Below, one piece after another: positions 1 to 5,462 of a stretch of DNA of 5,462 nt; position 1 is the stretch's first letter; the number at the start of each line of letters is the position of its first letter. The notes under the pieces were generated by a model. The model saw nothing but the letters and a program-made list of their open reading frames with translations, was not told where the DNA came from and ran no database searches. Where the stretch lies: NCBI GenBank assembly GCA_902496595.1, contig CABVBV010000138.1, forward strand, positions 1-5,462. Direction: 5' to 3'. Position numbers and translations under genes: made by a program. The stretch comes from an uncultured Eubacteriales bacterium. Its GTDB lineage: Bacteria > Bacillota > Clostridia > Oscillospirales > Oscillospiraceae.

Positions 1-191
1 AAATGCTCGATTATTACAAGCATATTGCCTACGATGGCATACATATCAGGAGAATCATATTTTTGCAAGCCTGCTAAAATCGTCTCCAGCTCATGCACCT
101 CATTCTGCGCTTCGCCGTAGCTATATATAGTGCAATCGTTATCGTCTAAATACTCAAATAGGGCTGAGCGCTCATCCTTTTCGTGTTTCAA
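1..191 (-). CDS. Hypothetical protein, N-terminal 63 residues (cut by left edge)
   Basis: The minus strand is open from a TTG at 191-189 to the window edge. I chose this start because an excellent ribosome binding site (AAAGAGGTGA, 206-197) lies five bases before it; an in-frame GTG further upstream has no comparable site. The visible protein starts MKHEKDERSALFEYLDDN and is acidic and mostly helical in appearance, with no signal peptide or membrane segment. It ends in a short hydrophobic stretch (NMLVIIEH) at the edge. I do not recognise the family. A promoter with an extended -10 sits just upstream, so it is probably transcribed alone and divergently from the rest of the window. GC here is near 44% (hand count over 1-240), clearly below the neighbouring genes, which suggests an acquired accessory gene. 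Existence as a gene is well supported by promoter, binding site and open frame; function is unknown. Confidence 0.72.
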   Translation of the reverse strand, partial: MKHEKDERSALFEYLDDNDCTIYSYGEAQNEVHELETILAGLQKYDSPDMYAIVGNMLVIIEH

Positions 192-196
192 CCAAG

Positions 197-206
197 TCAC
201 CTCTTT
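197..206 (-). promoter_or_regulatory. Ribosome binding site deciding a TTG start
   Basis: On the minus strand this reads AAAGAGGTGA and lies five bases before the TTG at 191-189. It is the reason for placing the start there rather than at the in-frame GTG upstream. Confidence 0.7.
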
Positions 207-208
207 AC

Positions 209-224
209 CCTGTGCCCTCACAGG
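209..224 (-). promoter_or_regulatory. Stem-loop in the 5' leader of the minus-strand gene
   Basis: CCTGTG and CACAGG form a perfect six-pair stem around a four-base loop. In the minus-strand transcript it lies in the leader, just upstream of the ribosome binding site. It could tune translation or mRNA stability, but a stem this short can also arise by chance. Confidence 0.35.
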
Positions 225-250
225 CCTATACAATGGCCGTGAATGTACAA

Positions 251-279
251 ATTATACCACTGACTGTCTGCAAATACAA
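251..279 (-). promoter_or_regulatory. Sigma-A type promoter with extended -10, for the minus-strand gene
   Basis: On the minus strand the -10 box is a perfect TATAAT (256-251) preceded by TG and one base, the extended -10 motif. Seventeen bases upstream is TTGTAT (279-274), a weak -35 sharing TTG with the consensus. A weak -35 with an extended -10 is a common working combination. Transcription should start near 244, giving a leader of about 50 bases before the TTG start at 191. Confidence 0.72.
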
Positions 280-283
280 ACTT

Positions 284-313
284 ACTCCACCGGTTCTCAC
301 CGGTGGAGTTTTT
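284..313 (+). terminator. Rho-independent terminator-type hairpin, + direction
   Basis: A perfect ten-pair stem (284-293 with 300-309, ACTCCACCGG pairing with CCGGTGGAGT) encloses a six-base loop and runs into TTTTT at 309-313, then GTTT. This is a textbook intrinsic terminator reading in the + direction. On the minus strand the stem is followed only by AAGTTTG, so it should work poorly that way. No + strand gene lies upstream within the window, so what it terminates is unclear: a gene further left, an antisense transcript, or the leader of the downstream genes. Confidence 0.75.
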
Positions 314-407
314 GTTTCGGGCAAAAGACTACCCGCTGCGGATAGGGCGGAGGCGCTAGAAAAGCTCTAAAATGAAGATACGATCCGGGATATGCGGGGA
401 GGTGGAT

Positions 408-788
408 ATGCTGAAAACTGTGCTTCTTATCATGCGGCGGGCGTCGTTGGCGCAGGGGCTGATGGCGAAAGTGCGCGATGCGCCGGGTATCCAGCTGTGC
501 TATGAACCGGACTATGCCAACGCCGACGTGGCCATCCGTGCCCATCTGGCCGCCGGGGCGCTGCTGGAGGTATCCGAGGACGGGGCACACGACATCGACT
601 TCTGCCTGGCCCTGTGCGCATGGCTGCGCGAGGTCACGCCCCAATGCCGGCTGATGCTGATGTGCCCCGAGGGACAGACGGAGGCCGTCCGCCGCGTTAT
701 TGAGGCGAAGCGTAAGGGCGAGATCGACGACTTTGTGTTCTATGACGTATCGCTGGACTATCTGGCCGCCAGCCTTCAATCGCTCTGA
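408..788 (+). CDS. Degenerate response-regulator receiver-like protein (126 aa)
   Basis: The start is ATG 408, five bases after GGAGG (398-402); an in-frame ATG at 372 would add 12 residues but has no such site. The sequence fits an alternating beta-alpha receiver (CheY-like) fold: strand 1 TVLLIM (4-9), helix 12-25, strand 2 IQLCYE (28-33), strand 3 GALLEV (50-55), strand 4 RLMLM (81-85), strand 5 DFVFYD (108-113), and a short last helix to 126. Length matches a lone receiver domain. The catalytic residues look lost: no acidic pair follows strand 1, Glu54 stands near the expected phospho-Asp, Cys86 near the Thr/Ser position, and no Lys follows strand 5. If the fold is right, it is a pseudo-receiver that signals without phosphorylation, probably by protein contact. 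No DNA-binding domain is present. It ends 31 bases before the SLH-protein start and is probably co-transcribed with it. Confidence that it is a gene is high; the fold call is tentative. Confidence 0.75.
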   Translation: MLKTVLLIMRRASLAQGLMAKVRDAPGIQLCYEPDYANADVAIRAHLAAGALLEVSEDGAHDIDFCLALCAWLREVTPQCRLMLMCPEGQTEAVRRVIEAKRKGEIDDFVFYDVSLDYLAASLQSL

Positions 789-801
789 TAAAAGGCCAAA
801 C

Positions 802-810
802 AAAAAGGAG
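802..810 (+). promoter_or_regulatory. Ribosome binding site placing the SLH-protein start at 820
   Basis: AAAAAGGAG lies nine bases before ATG 820. No comparable site precedes the codons after the internal TGA (TTG 856, GTG 868, ATG 871). This is the main argument that the ancestral start is upstream of the stop codon. Confidence 0.75.
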
Positions 811-819
811 ATGAAGAAC

Positions 820-2310
820 ATGAAAGCGAGAACGATGAAAAGATTTTGAGCCGTTTTGCTCTGTCTCGTGATGGTGCTGGGCCTGCTCCCTGCCGCGGCG
901 CTGGCGGATGAAGGCCCTGAAATGGAGACTGCGGTACTTGACATCACCAAGACCGTTGCGCAGGCCGGAAACGTCGCGCCCGGTGCGGCGACATTCACCT
1001 TTGAACTGCTTCTGGGTGGGAGAGAGGACGAAGATGGAAATCCCATATATGAGCGGCTCGGCACGGCCACGATCACCACCTATGGCGCGGGCACCACGCA
1101 GCATACCCTGTCCTTCCAGACGCCGAAAGGCACCGTAGATGGAGAAGAATGTACTGATACGACCTGGTATTACGTCTATCTGCGCGAAATATCAGGCGGC
1201 GACCCCAGCTGGGACTACTCCGACGCGCTGTATCATGTGACCCGCAGCACCAATAATGACGGTTCTTACAGTTACACCTTCAGCCTGTGCCACGAATACA
1301 GCGTGGATGATCCTCAGCCCACGGCGGCCTTCACCAACACTTACACCTACAACTTCATCCCCGACTGGTATTACGGCGCCACGATAACGGTGAAGAAGGA
1401 GGACACTGCCGGGGAGCCGCTTGCGGGCGCGGTTTTTGTGCTGGAAAACAGCCGCGGCGACGCTGTTTACGAGGCTGTCTCCAACTCCCGGGGCGAGGCC
1501 AGCTTCACCGGCGTCAGCAGCGGCGAGTACACCCTGCTGGAAGAGAGCGCCCCGGAGGGCTATGTGAAGTCTGAGCAAAGCTATGAGCTTTCCGTCAGAG
1601 GCTCCAGCGTCACCATGGACGGCGAAGCCTACGTCCCCGTGACCTTTGTAAACCGCCGTGCCGCGCAGCTCAACCGCGAGGACCACTTCACCTTCCTCGT
1701 GGGCTACGACGGCGGCTCCTTCGGCCCGGAGCGGAACATGACGCGTGCCGAGGTGACGACTATGTTCGCCCGCCTGCTCACCGAGCAGATAGAGGCGGAT
1801 AAGACCTATGCCAGCAGCTTCAGCGACGTGCCGGGCAGCCACTGGGCCGCAAACTACATCGGATACATGGAGCAGTTCGGCATCATCAACGGCTACGCTG
1901 ACGGGAGCTTCCGCCCCGACGCGCCCGTGACCCGGGCGGAGTTTGCCGCCATTGCCTCGCGCTTTGAAAAGCTGACGGAGGGCACGAAGAGCTTTGCGGA
2001 CGTTCCCGCGACCTATTGGGCGGCCAGCTATATCAACTTTGCGGCCACACGCGGCTGGGTAAACGGCTACGCTGACGGCACTTTCAGGCCGGAAAACCCG
2101 ATAACCCGCGCCGAGGTGGCTGCTGTGACCTGCCGCCTGCTGGAGCGCACGGCGGATCAGGACTATATCCGCAGCCATCCCGACGAACTGCGCACCTTCC
2201 ATGACATGGCCGAGGGCCATTGGGCCTACTGGTACGTCATGGAGGCTGCCAACGGCCACGACTATACGAGGGCCGGAAGCGGCGAGACCTGGCTCCGGCT
2301 GCATCCGTGA
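820..2310 (+). CDS. SLH-anchored surface protein with pilin-like isopeptide domains; signal peptide interrupted by TGA
   Basis: Ancestrally 496 codons from ATG 820. Residues 1-29 read as a Sec signal peptide: a basic n-region (MKARTMKRF), a TGA at codon 10, a hydrophobic core, and a cleavage site after ALA (27-29). Residues about 38-176 resemble the streptococcal FctA/pilin isopeptide-linkage domain, with Lys44, Glu123 and Asn173 as plausible bond residues. Residues about 186-280 are a SpaA/Cna-B-like domain: TVKKED (Lys192 or 193), EESAPEGY with Glu241, and closing FVNRR with Asn278. Residues 290-496 hold SLH repeats: one incomplete (292-325), two good ones starting FSDV (334) and FADV (392), and a partial last one (460 on). 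SLH domains bind secondary cell-wall polymer, so this should be an exported, wall-bound adhesin or surface-layer accessory protein; there is no LPXTG signal. The rest of the frame is intact. The track-like alternative start TTG 856 lacks a binding site and would give a signal peptide without positive charge. Confidence 0.85.
847..849 (+). other. In-frame TGA stop at codon 10 of the SLH-protein gene
   Basis: Frame 820 reads ATG AAA GCG AGA ACG ATG, then AAA AGA TTT TGA GCC GTT. The codons before encode a typical basic n-region and those after encode the hydrophobic core, so a sense codon (for example TGG, Trp) is expected here. TGA ends most other genes in the window and Trp is written TGG throughout, so a changed genetic code does not explain it. 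Confidence 0.85.
1888..2078 (+). repeat. Direct repeat of 17 bases inside the SLH repeats
   Basis: AACGGCTACGCTGACGG occurs at 1888-1904 and again at 2062-2078. Both copies encode the conserved NGYADG core of successive SLH repeats. It is a trace of domain duplication and a possible site for recombination that would delete one repeat. Confidence 0.6.
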
Positions 2311-2336
2311 CAGGCGGCCCGGGCCAGCCGCTCCTG
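2311..2336 (+). other. GC-rich inverted repeat between SLH-protein and SPFH genes
   Basis: Right after the stop codon, CAGG and CGGC pair with GCCG and CCTG around a small bulge, and a perfect palindrome GGCCCGGGCC lies at 2316-2325. No T-run follows, so it is not a standard terminator. It may stabilise the upstream message end or be incidental in GC-rich DNA. Confidence 0.3.
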
Positions 2337-2362
2337 CAAACTGATGAAAGGGGAAATGAACC

Positions 2363-3787
2363 ATGGGACTTATCAAAGCCGCGTTTGGGGCAGCCGGCGG
2401 CGTGCTGGCCGACCAGTGGAAGGAATTCTTCTACTGCGAGGCCATACCCGCGGAAGTTCTGGCGCTGAAGGGAAAGAAAAAGGTCACGGGCCGCTCCAGC
2501 AATACCAAGGGCGATGACAACATCATCTCCAACGGCTCCGTCATCGCTGTGGCAGACGGCCAGTGCATGCTCATCGTGGAGCAGGGCAAGATCGTGGATA
2601 TGTGCGCCGAGCCGGGCGAGTACACCTACGACACGTCCACGGAGCCGAGCCTCTTCACCGGAGACCTGGGTGACTCCATAAGGAGCGTGTTTCAAAACGT
2701 CGGCAAGCGCTTCACATTCGGCGGCGAAGCGCCCAAGGACCAGCGCGTCTACTATTTCAACACCAAGGAGCTGACCGGCAACAAGTACGGCACCCCCAGC
2801 CCCGTCCCCTTCCGGGTGGTGGACCAGCGGGCGGGCATCGACATAGACATCGGCATCCGCTGCTTCGGCGAGTACAGCATCCGGCTGAAAAACCCCATGC
2901 TGTTCTACACCAACGTCTGCGGCAACGTCAGCGAGGATTTCAGGACCGAGCAGATAGCGGGGCAGATGAAGACGGAGCTGCTGACCGCCCTCCAGCCCGC
3001 CTTTGCCAAGATATCCGAGATGGGCATCCGCTACTCCGCCCTGCCCGGCCACACGCTTGAGCTGGCCGAGGCACTCAACGAGCAGCTCTCCTCCAGATGG
3101 CGCGACCTGCGCGGCATGGAGATCGTGTCCTTCGGCGTCTCCAGCGTCAAGGCCAACGAGGAAGACGAGCAGATGATAAAGGAGCTGCAGCGCAACGCGG
3201 CGTTCATGGACCCGACGAGGGCGGCGGCTCATCTGGTGGGCGCACAGGCCAGCGCCATGCAGTCCGCGGCGGCCAATCAGGGCGCGGGCCCGGCCATGGC
3301 CTTCATGGGCATGGGCATGGCCGGACAGATGGGCGGCATGAACGCGCAGAACCTCTATCAGATGGGCGCGCAGCAGGCCCAGCAGCCTGCACCTGCACCA
3401 GCTCCCGCTGCTCCCGCCGGCTGGACCTGTTCCTGCGGGCAGGGCGGCATCACGGGCAACTTCTGCCCAAACTGCGGCGGCAAAAAGCCGGAGCCCAAGC
3501 CGGCAGCAGAGAGCTGGATCTGTCCGCAGTGCGGAGCCGCCGCCTCCGGAAAGTTCTGCCCCGAGTGCGGCACCAAGAGGCCGGAGGCGCAGGCGGACGG
3601 CTGGGTCTGCGCCTGCGGCGCGGTGAACAAGGGCAAATTCTGCTCCGAGTGCGGGGCGAAAAAGCCCGCCGGCGTGCCCCAGTACAAGTGCGACAAATGC
3701 GGCTGGGAGCCGTCTGACCCCACGCATCCGCCCAAGTTCTGCCCGGAATGCGGCGACCCCTTTGACGACGGAGACGTTCAGGGGTGA
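2363..3787 (+). CDS. YdjI-type SPFH (stomatin/prohibitin-like) protein with four C-terminal zinc ribbons
   Basis: Start ATG 2363 follows AAAGGGGAA (2347-2355). Residues about 20-290 match the YdjI/'virion core protein' branch of the SPFH superfamily (COG4260), with the hallmark stretch YYFNTKELTGNKYGTP (130-145). A Met/Gly-rich then Ala/Pro-rich linker (about 305-353, e.g. FMGMGMAGQMGGM from 314) leads to four zinc ribbons: Cys356/358-368/371, Cys387/390-399/402, Cys416/418-427/430 and Cys443/446-460/463. Ribbons 1 and 3 open with CxC, ribbons 2 and 4 with CxxC. There is no transmembrane helix, so it is cytoplasmic and probably associates with the membrane as an oligomer through its N-terminal part. 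In Bacillus subtilis the relative YdjI belongs to the ydjFGHI membrane-stress operon. Here it heads a group of membrane and zinc-finger genes, consistent with a scaffold role. The family is confident; the specific function is inferred. Confidence 0.92.
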   Translation: MGLIKAAFGAAGGVLADQWKEFFYCEAIPAEVLALKGKKKVTGRSSNTKGDDNIISNGSVIAVADGQCMLIVEQGKIVDMCAEPGEYTYDTSTEPSLFTGDLGDSIRSVFQNVGKRFTFGGEAPKDQRVYYFNTKELTGNKYGTPSPVPFRVVDQRAGIDIDIGIRCFGEYSIRLKNPMLFYTNVCGNVSEDFRTEQIAGQMKTELLTALQPAFAKISEMGIRYSALPGHTLELAEALNEQLSSRWRDLRGMEIVSFGVSSVKANEEDEQMIKELQRNAAFMDPTRAAAHLVGAQASAMQSAAANQGAGPAMAFMGMGMAGQMGGMNAQNLYQMGAQQAQQPAPAPAPAAPAGWTCSCGQGGITGNFCPNCGGKKPEPKPAAESWICPQCGAAASGKFCPECGTKRPEAQADGWVCACGAVNKGKFCSECGAKKPAGVPQYKCDKCGWEPSDPTHPPKFCPECGDPFDDGDVQG

Positions 3788-4401
3788 GAAAGAGTAAAAG
3801 AGCCGCGGCGCTCTGCGCCGCAGCTCTTGCCCTGATCCTGCTGCTGGCAGGAGCTCTATATCTTAAACAGCAAGGGGGCAGCTCAGCGATGCAGACGGAG
3901 CCAGACGCGCCGCCCGGCACATTGACCGGCGTTATGTACAGCTATTCCGGCGGCATGGAAGCCCGAAGCGACTTTTTCATCTGGCTCTCACCGGAAGCCA
4001 TAGTGGAGACCTTCTATTACCCGGAGGAGCCTCCTGAGGGCGTGGGCTGGAATGAGATATTCGACAAGGAGAATGTCCCCATCACTGCCGGGCAGTGGGA
4101 AGAGGTGGAGCAGGTCGTCCTGGAGCTTTACCCGCTGATGGAGCCGAAGCCGGAGCCAAGGATAGACCTGTGGAGCAGCCTGGGACGCTTGTTGGGCGGC
4201 GTGAAGGACGAAAGCAGTTCCTCCAGCATCACCCTCATCTGGGACACGGAAGAGGGTGAGCAGAGGACAAAGTACTTCTCTCCTAACGATAAACGCATTT
4301 CGACGCTGGCGGCTCTGCTGAAAGAGCTGGCCGACCCCATCGGGCGGGAGATCCCCGGATATGAAACGAATGGTGGCAGGAAACTGAACAAAGGCATCTG
4401 A
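3784..4401 (+). CDS. Single-pass membrane-anchored protein of unknown function (205 aa)
   Basis: GTG 3784 overlaps the SPFH gene stop by four bases (GTGA), with GGAG (3770-3773) ten bases upstream; this arrangement favours translational coupling. The N-terminus is basic (MRKSKR), followed by one hydrophobic segment (about 7-27) without a lipobox or clear signal-peptidase site. It is therefore best read as a signal anchor with about 178 residues outside. The outer part contains a strand-rich stretch (GVMYSYSGGMEARSDFFIWL, about 49-68), an acidic segment rich in Glu and Pro, and a Ser run (DESSSSS). I do not recognise the family. The coupling implies it is made in proportion with the SPFH protein, and it may be its membrane partner. 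As an alternative, the anchor could be cleaved to release a secreted protein. Confidence 0.8.
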   Translation: MRKSKRAAALCAAALALILLLAGALYLKQQGGSSAMQTEPDAPPGTLTGVMYSYSGGMEARSDFFIWLSPEAIVETFYYPEEPPEGVGWNEIFDKENVPITAGQWEEVEQVVLELYPLMEPKPEPRIDLWSSLGRLLGGVKDESSSSSITLIWDTEEGEQRTKYFSPNDKRISTLAALLKELADPIGREIPGYETNGGRKLNKGI

Positions 4402-4430
4402 GGTTAAAGCGTATTATAAAAACATAAAAC

Positions 4431-4437
4431 AGGAGGT
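4431..4437 (+). promoter_or_regulatory. Near-perfect ribosome binding site of the four-helix membrane protein
   Basis: AGGAGGT lies seven bases before ATG 4445 and is the strongest binding site in the window. The 43 bases before this gene are notably AT-rich for the region and contain TATTAT/TATAAA (4412-4420), but no matching -35 was found. Confidence 0.65.
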
Positions 4438-4444
4438 ATTAGAA

Positions 4445-4852
4445 ATGAAAGGTCAAAAGGTTCTGAAGGTCACGTCCATACTCATGATAATCGGCGGCGT
4501 TATAGCCGCGATCGTCGGCGTGTTCGCCATCCTGGGCATCAGCGCGCTGGTGGCGCTGGCTGAGAGCGCGGAGGGCGCGGGTCTGCTCTATGCAAGCTCT
4601 GCCATCATCATCGTGTCGTCCATCATCGAGTTCATAGCCGGCATCAAGGGCGTCGGCGCCTGCAGCGCGCCCCAGAAAGCGGCTGCCTGCGTCAAATGGG
4701 GCATTGTTATAGCCGTTTTGTACATCATCTCCACGATCATCGGCATAATCGGCGGCTCACAGTTCAGCATCATCAACCTGGTGCTCAATATGCTGCTGCC
4801 TGGCCTGTACTCCTACGGCGCGATGCAGCTGAAAAAGAGCGTCAACGTCTGA
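4445..4852 (+). CDS. Small integral membrane protein with four predicted helices (135 aa)
   Basis: ATG 4445 has an ideal binding site. Hydrophobic segments lie at about 9-38, 47-67, 83-104 and 107-127. The first is long, Gly-rich and Ile/Val-rich and may extend beyond one bilayer width. The loop after helix 2 (68-82) carries two Lys and two Cys (73, 82), and both ends are basic (MKGQKVLK and LKKS). By the positive-inside rule, the N-terminus, the 68-82 loop and the C-terminus all sit in the cytoplasm, consistent with four crossings. No enzyme or transporter motif is visible, and I recognise it only as a hypothetical membrane protein of a type common in Clostridia. Position between the SPFH and DUF4428 genes suggests it is the membrane component of that module. 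Confidence 0.83.
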   Translation: MKGQKVLKVTSILMIIGGVIAAIVGVFAILGISALVALAESAEGAGLLYASSAIIIVSSIIEFIAGIKGVGACSAPQKAAACVKWGIVIAVLYIISTIIGIIGGSQFSIINLVLNMLLPGLYSYGAMQLKKSVNV

Positions 4853-4877
4853 CGGAGTTTAAGGGGGAACACGGGAC

Positions 4878-5462
4878 ATGGGACTCTTCGGCAAGTTATT
4901 TGAGAAAAAGGAGTGCTCCATCTGCGGCGGCGAGATAGGACTGCTCGGCAACCGCAAGCTGGAGGACGGCAACATGTGCAAAAGCTGCGCCGCCAAGCTC
5001 TCACCCTGGTTCAGTGACCGCCGCCAGAGCACGGTGGAAGAGATCAAGGAGCAGCTCGATTACCGCGAGGCAAACCGGGAGAAGGTAGCGTCATTCCGCG
5101 TCACCCGGACTCTCGGCGAGCGCACCAAGGTGCTGCTGGACGAGGACGCGGGCCTCTTCATGGTCACCTCGGCCAAGGATCTCGAGGAGGCCAACCCGGA
5201 TGTGCTGTCCTTCTCGGACGTGACCGGCTGCAAGCTGGACATCGACGAGAGCAGGACGGAGATCGAATACGAGGATAAGGACGGGGAGCGCAAGAGCTTC
5301 AACCCCAGGCGGTATGCTTATTCCTATGACTTCTACATCGTCATCAATGTAAATAACCCCTATTTCAACGAGATACGTTTTAAGCTCAACAGCGAGTCCG
5401 TGGACAACGGCGAGGAAACGCTGCTGGACGGGCCGGACGCCATGCGCAGGCCGCGGGGCGGC
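4878..5462 (+). CDS. DUF4428 domain protein, N-terminal 195 residues (cut by right edge)
   Basis: ATG 4878 follows AGGGGG (4862-4867) and lies 25 bases after the previous stop; the frame is open to the last base. The N-terminus MGLFGKLFEKKECSICG contains a four-Cys zinc-binding unit, Cys13/Cys16 and Cys34/Cys37, around GLLGNRKLEDGNMC. It is followed by SPWFSDRRQSTVEEIKEQL, together the signature of DUF4428. Residues about 70-180 form a strand-rich region resembling a PH-like or SHOCT-neighbour fold (SFRVTRTLGERTKVLLDE; YDFYIVINVNNPYFNEIRF), whose role is unknown. There is no signal peptide or membrane helix, so it is cytoplasmic. Family members often carry further zinc ribbons at the C-terminus, which would be beyond the edge. 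It shares the MGL(F/I) opening and zinc-finger theme with the SPFH protein upstream, consistent with a joint function. Confidence 0.88.
   Translation, partial: MGLFGKLFEKKECSICGGEIGLLGNRKLEDGNMCKSCAAKLSPWFSDRRQSTVEEIKEQLDYREANREKVASFRVTRTLGERTKVLLDEDAGLFMVTSAKDLEEANPDVLSFSDVTGCKLDIDESRTEIEYEDKDGERKSFNPRRYAYSYDFYIVINVNNPYFNEIRFKLNSESVDNGEETLLDGPDAMRRPRGG

Noticed and set aside
130..345. Short + strand open frame over the left edge
   Set aside because: It runs antisense to the supported minus-strand gene and through its promoter and the terminator hairpin, with no binding site.
314..407. Riboswitch or + strand promoter between the terminator hairpin and the first + strand gene
   Set aside because: A small CGGG/CCCG pairing (318-335) and a TAAAAT (368-373) are present, but no -35 at proper distance and no recognised riboswitch core could be found.
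847..849. TGA read as Trp or Gly by a variant genetic code
   Set aside because: Most other complete genes here end in TGA, and Trp is encoded by TGG many times.
847..900. TGA as a selenocysteine codon
   Set aside because: The position is in a signal peptide, homologous contexts need a bulky or hydrophobic residue there, and I see no convincing SECIS-type hairpin just downstream.
856..2310. TTG 856 as the true start of the SLH protein
   Set aside because: There is no ribosome binding site before it, the signal peptide would lose its positive n-region, and a good binding site with basic codons lies in the same frame upstream of the TGA.
1192..3727. Long open frames on the minus strand across the SLH and SPFH genes
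   Set aside because: They are low-complexity, Arg/Ala/Gly-rich shadows of GC-rich coding sequence and lack binding sites or recognisable domains.
4402..4444. Internal promoter before the four-helix membrane protein gene
   Set aside because: TATTAT/TATAAA at 4412-4420 resembles a -10, but there is no -35 or extended -10 at the right spacing.

Overview
The window looks like part of a GC-rich chromosome from a Gram-positive anaerobe of the Clostridia, perhaps a gut Oscillospiraceae-type lineage. The lineage is inferred from protein types and style, not from a marker gene. Supporting signs are strong GGAGG-type ribosome binding sites, an S-layer-homology (SLH) surface protein carrying pilin-like isopeptide domains, a YdjI-type SPFH protein with zinc ribbons, and a DUF4428 protein. 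Apart from the left edge, all genes lie on the + strand, tightly spaced.

Layout. Bases 1-191 hold the start of a minus-strand gene of unknown function, cut by the left edge. It has its own extended -10 promoter (251-279), and its GC content is about 44% over 1-240 by hand count, visibly lower than the rest. A strong rho-independent-type hairpin (284-313) faces the + direction but has no + strand gene upstream in the window. From 408 a + strand series begins: a 126-residue degenerate receiver-like protein (408-788); an SLH surface protein (820-2310) whose signal peptide is interrupted by an in-frame TGA at codon 10; a 474-residue SPFH protein with four C-terminal zinc ribbons (2363-3787); a single-pass membrane-anchored protein overlapping it by 4 bases (3784-4401); a four-helix membrane protein (4445-4852); and a DUF4428 zinc-finger protein running off the right edge (4878-5462).

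How they may work together. The last four genes look like one cytoplasm/membrane module: an SPFH scaffold with zinc ribbons, two membrane proteins and a second zinc-finger protein. This recalls the membrane-stress ydjFGHI operon of Bacillus subtilis, but no PspA homologue is visible. The two upstream genes (regulator-like protein and cell-wall-bound adhesin) may share the transcript or be a separate unit; no + strand promoter or internal terminator could be identified that decides this.

The most striking point is the TGA in the SLH protein signal peptide. The frame before it starts with a good ribosome binding site and a positively charged n-region. The frame after it continues directly into the hydrophobic core and signal-peptidase site, with the rest of the gene intact. 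The options are a recent nonsense mutation, a sequencing error, or a recoding/reinitiation event.
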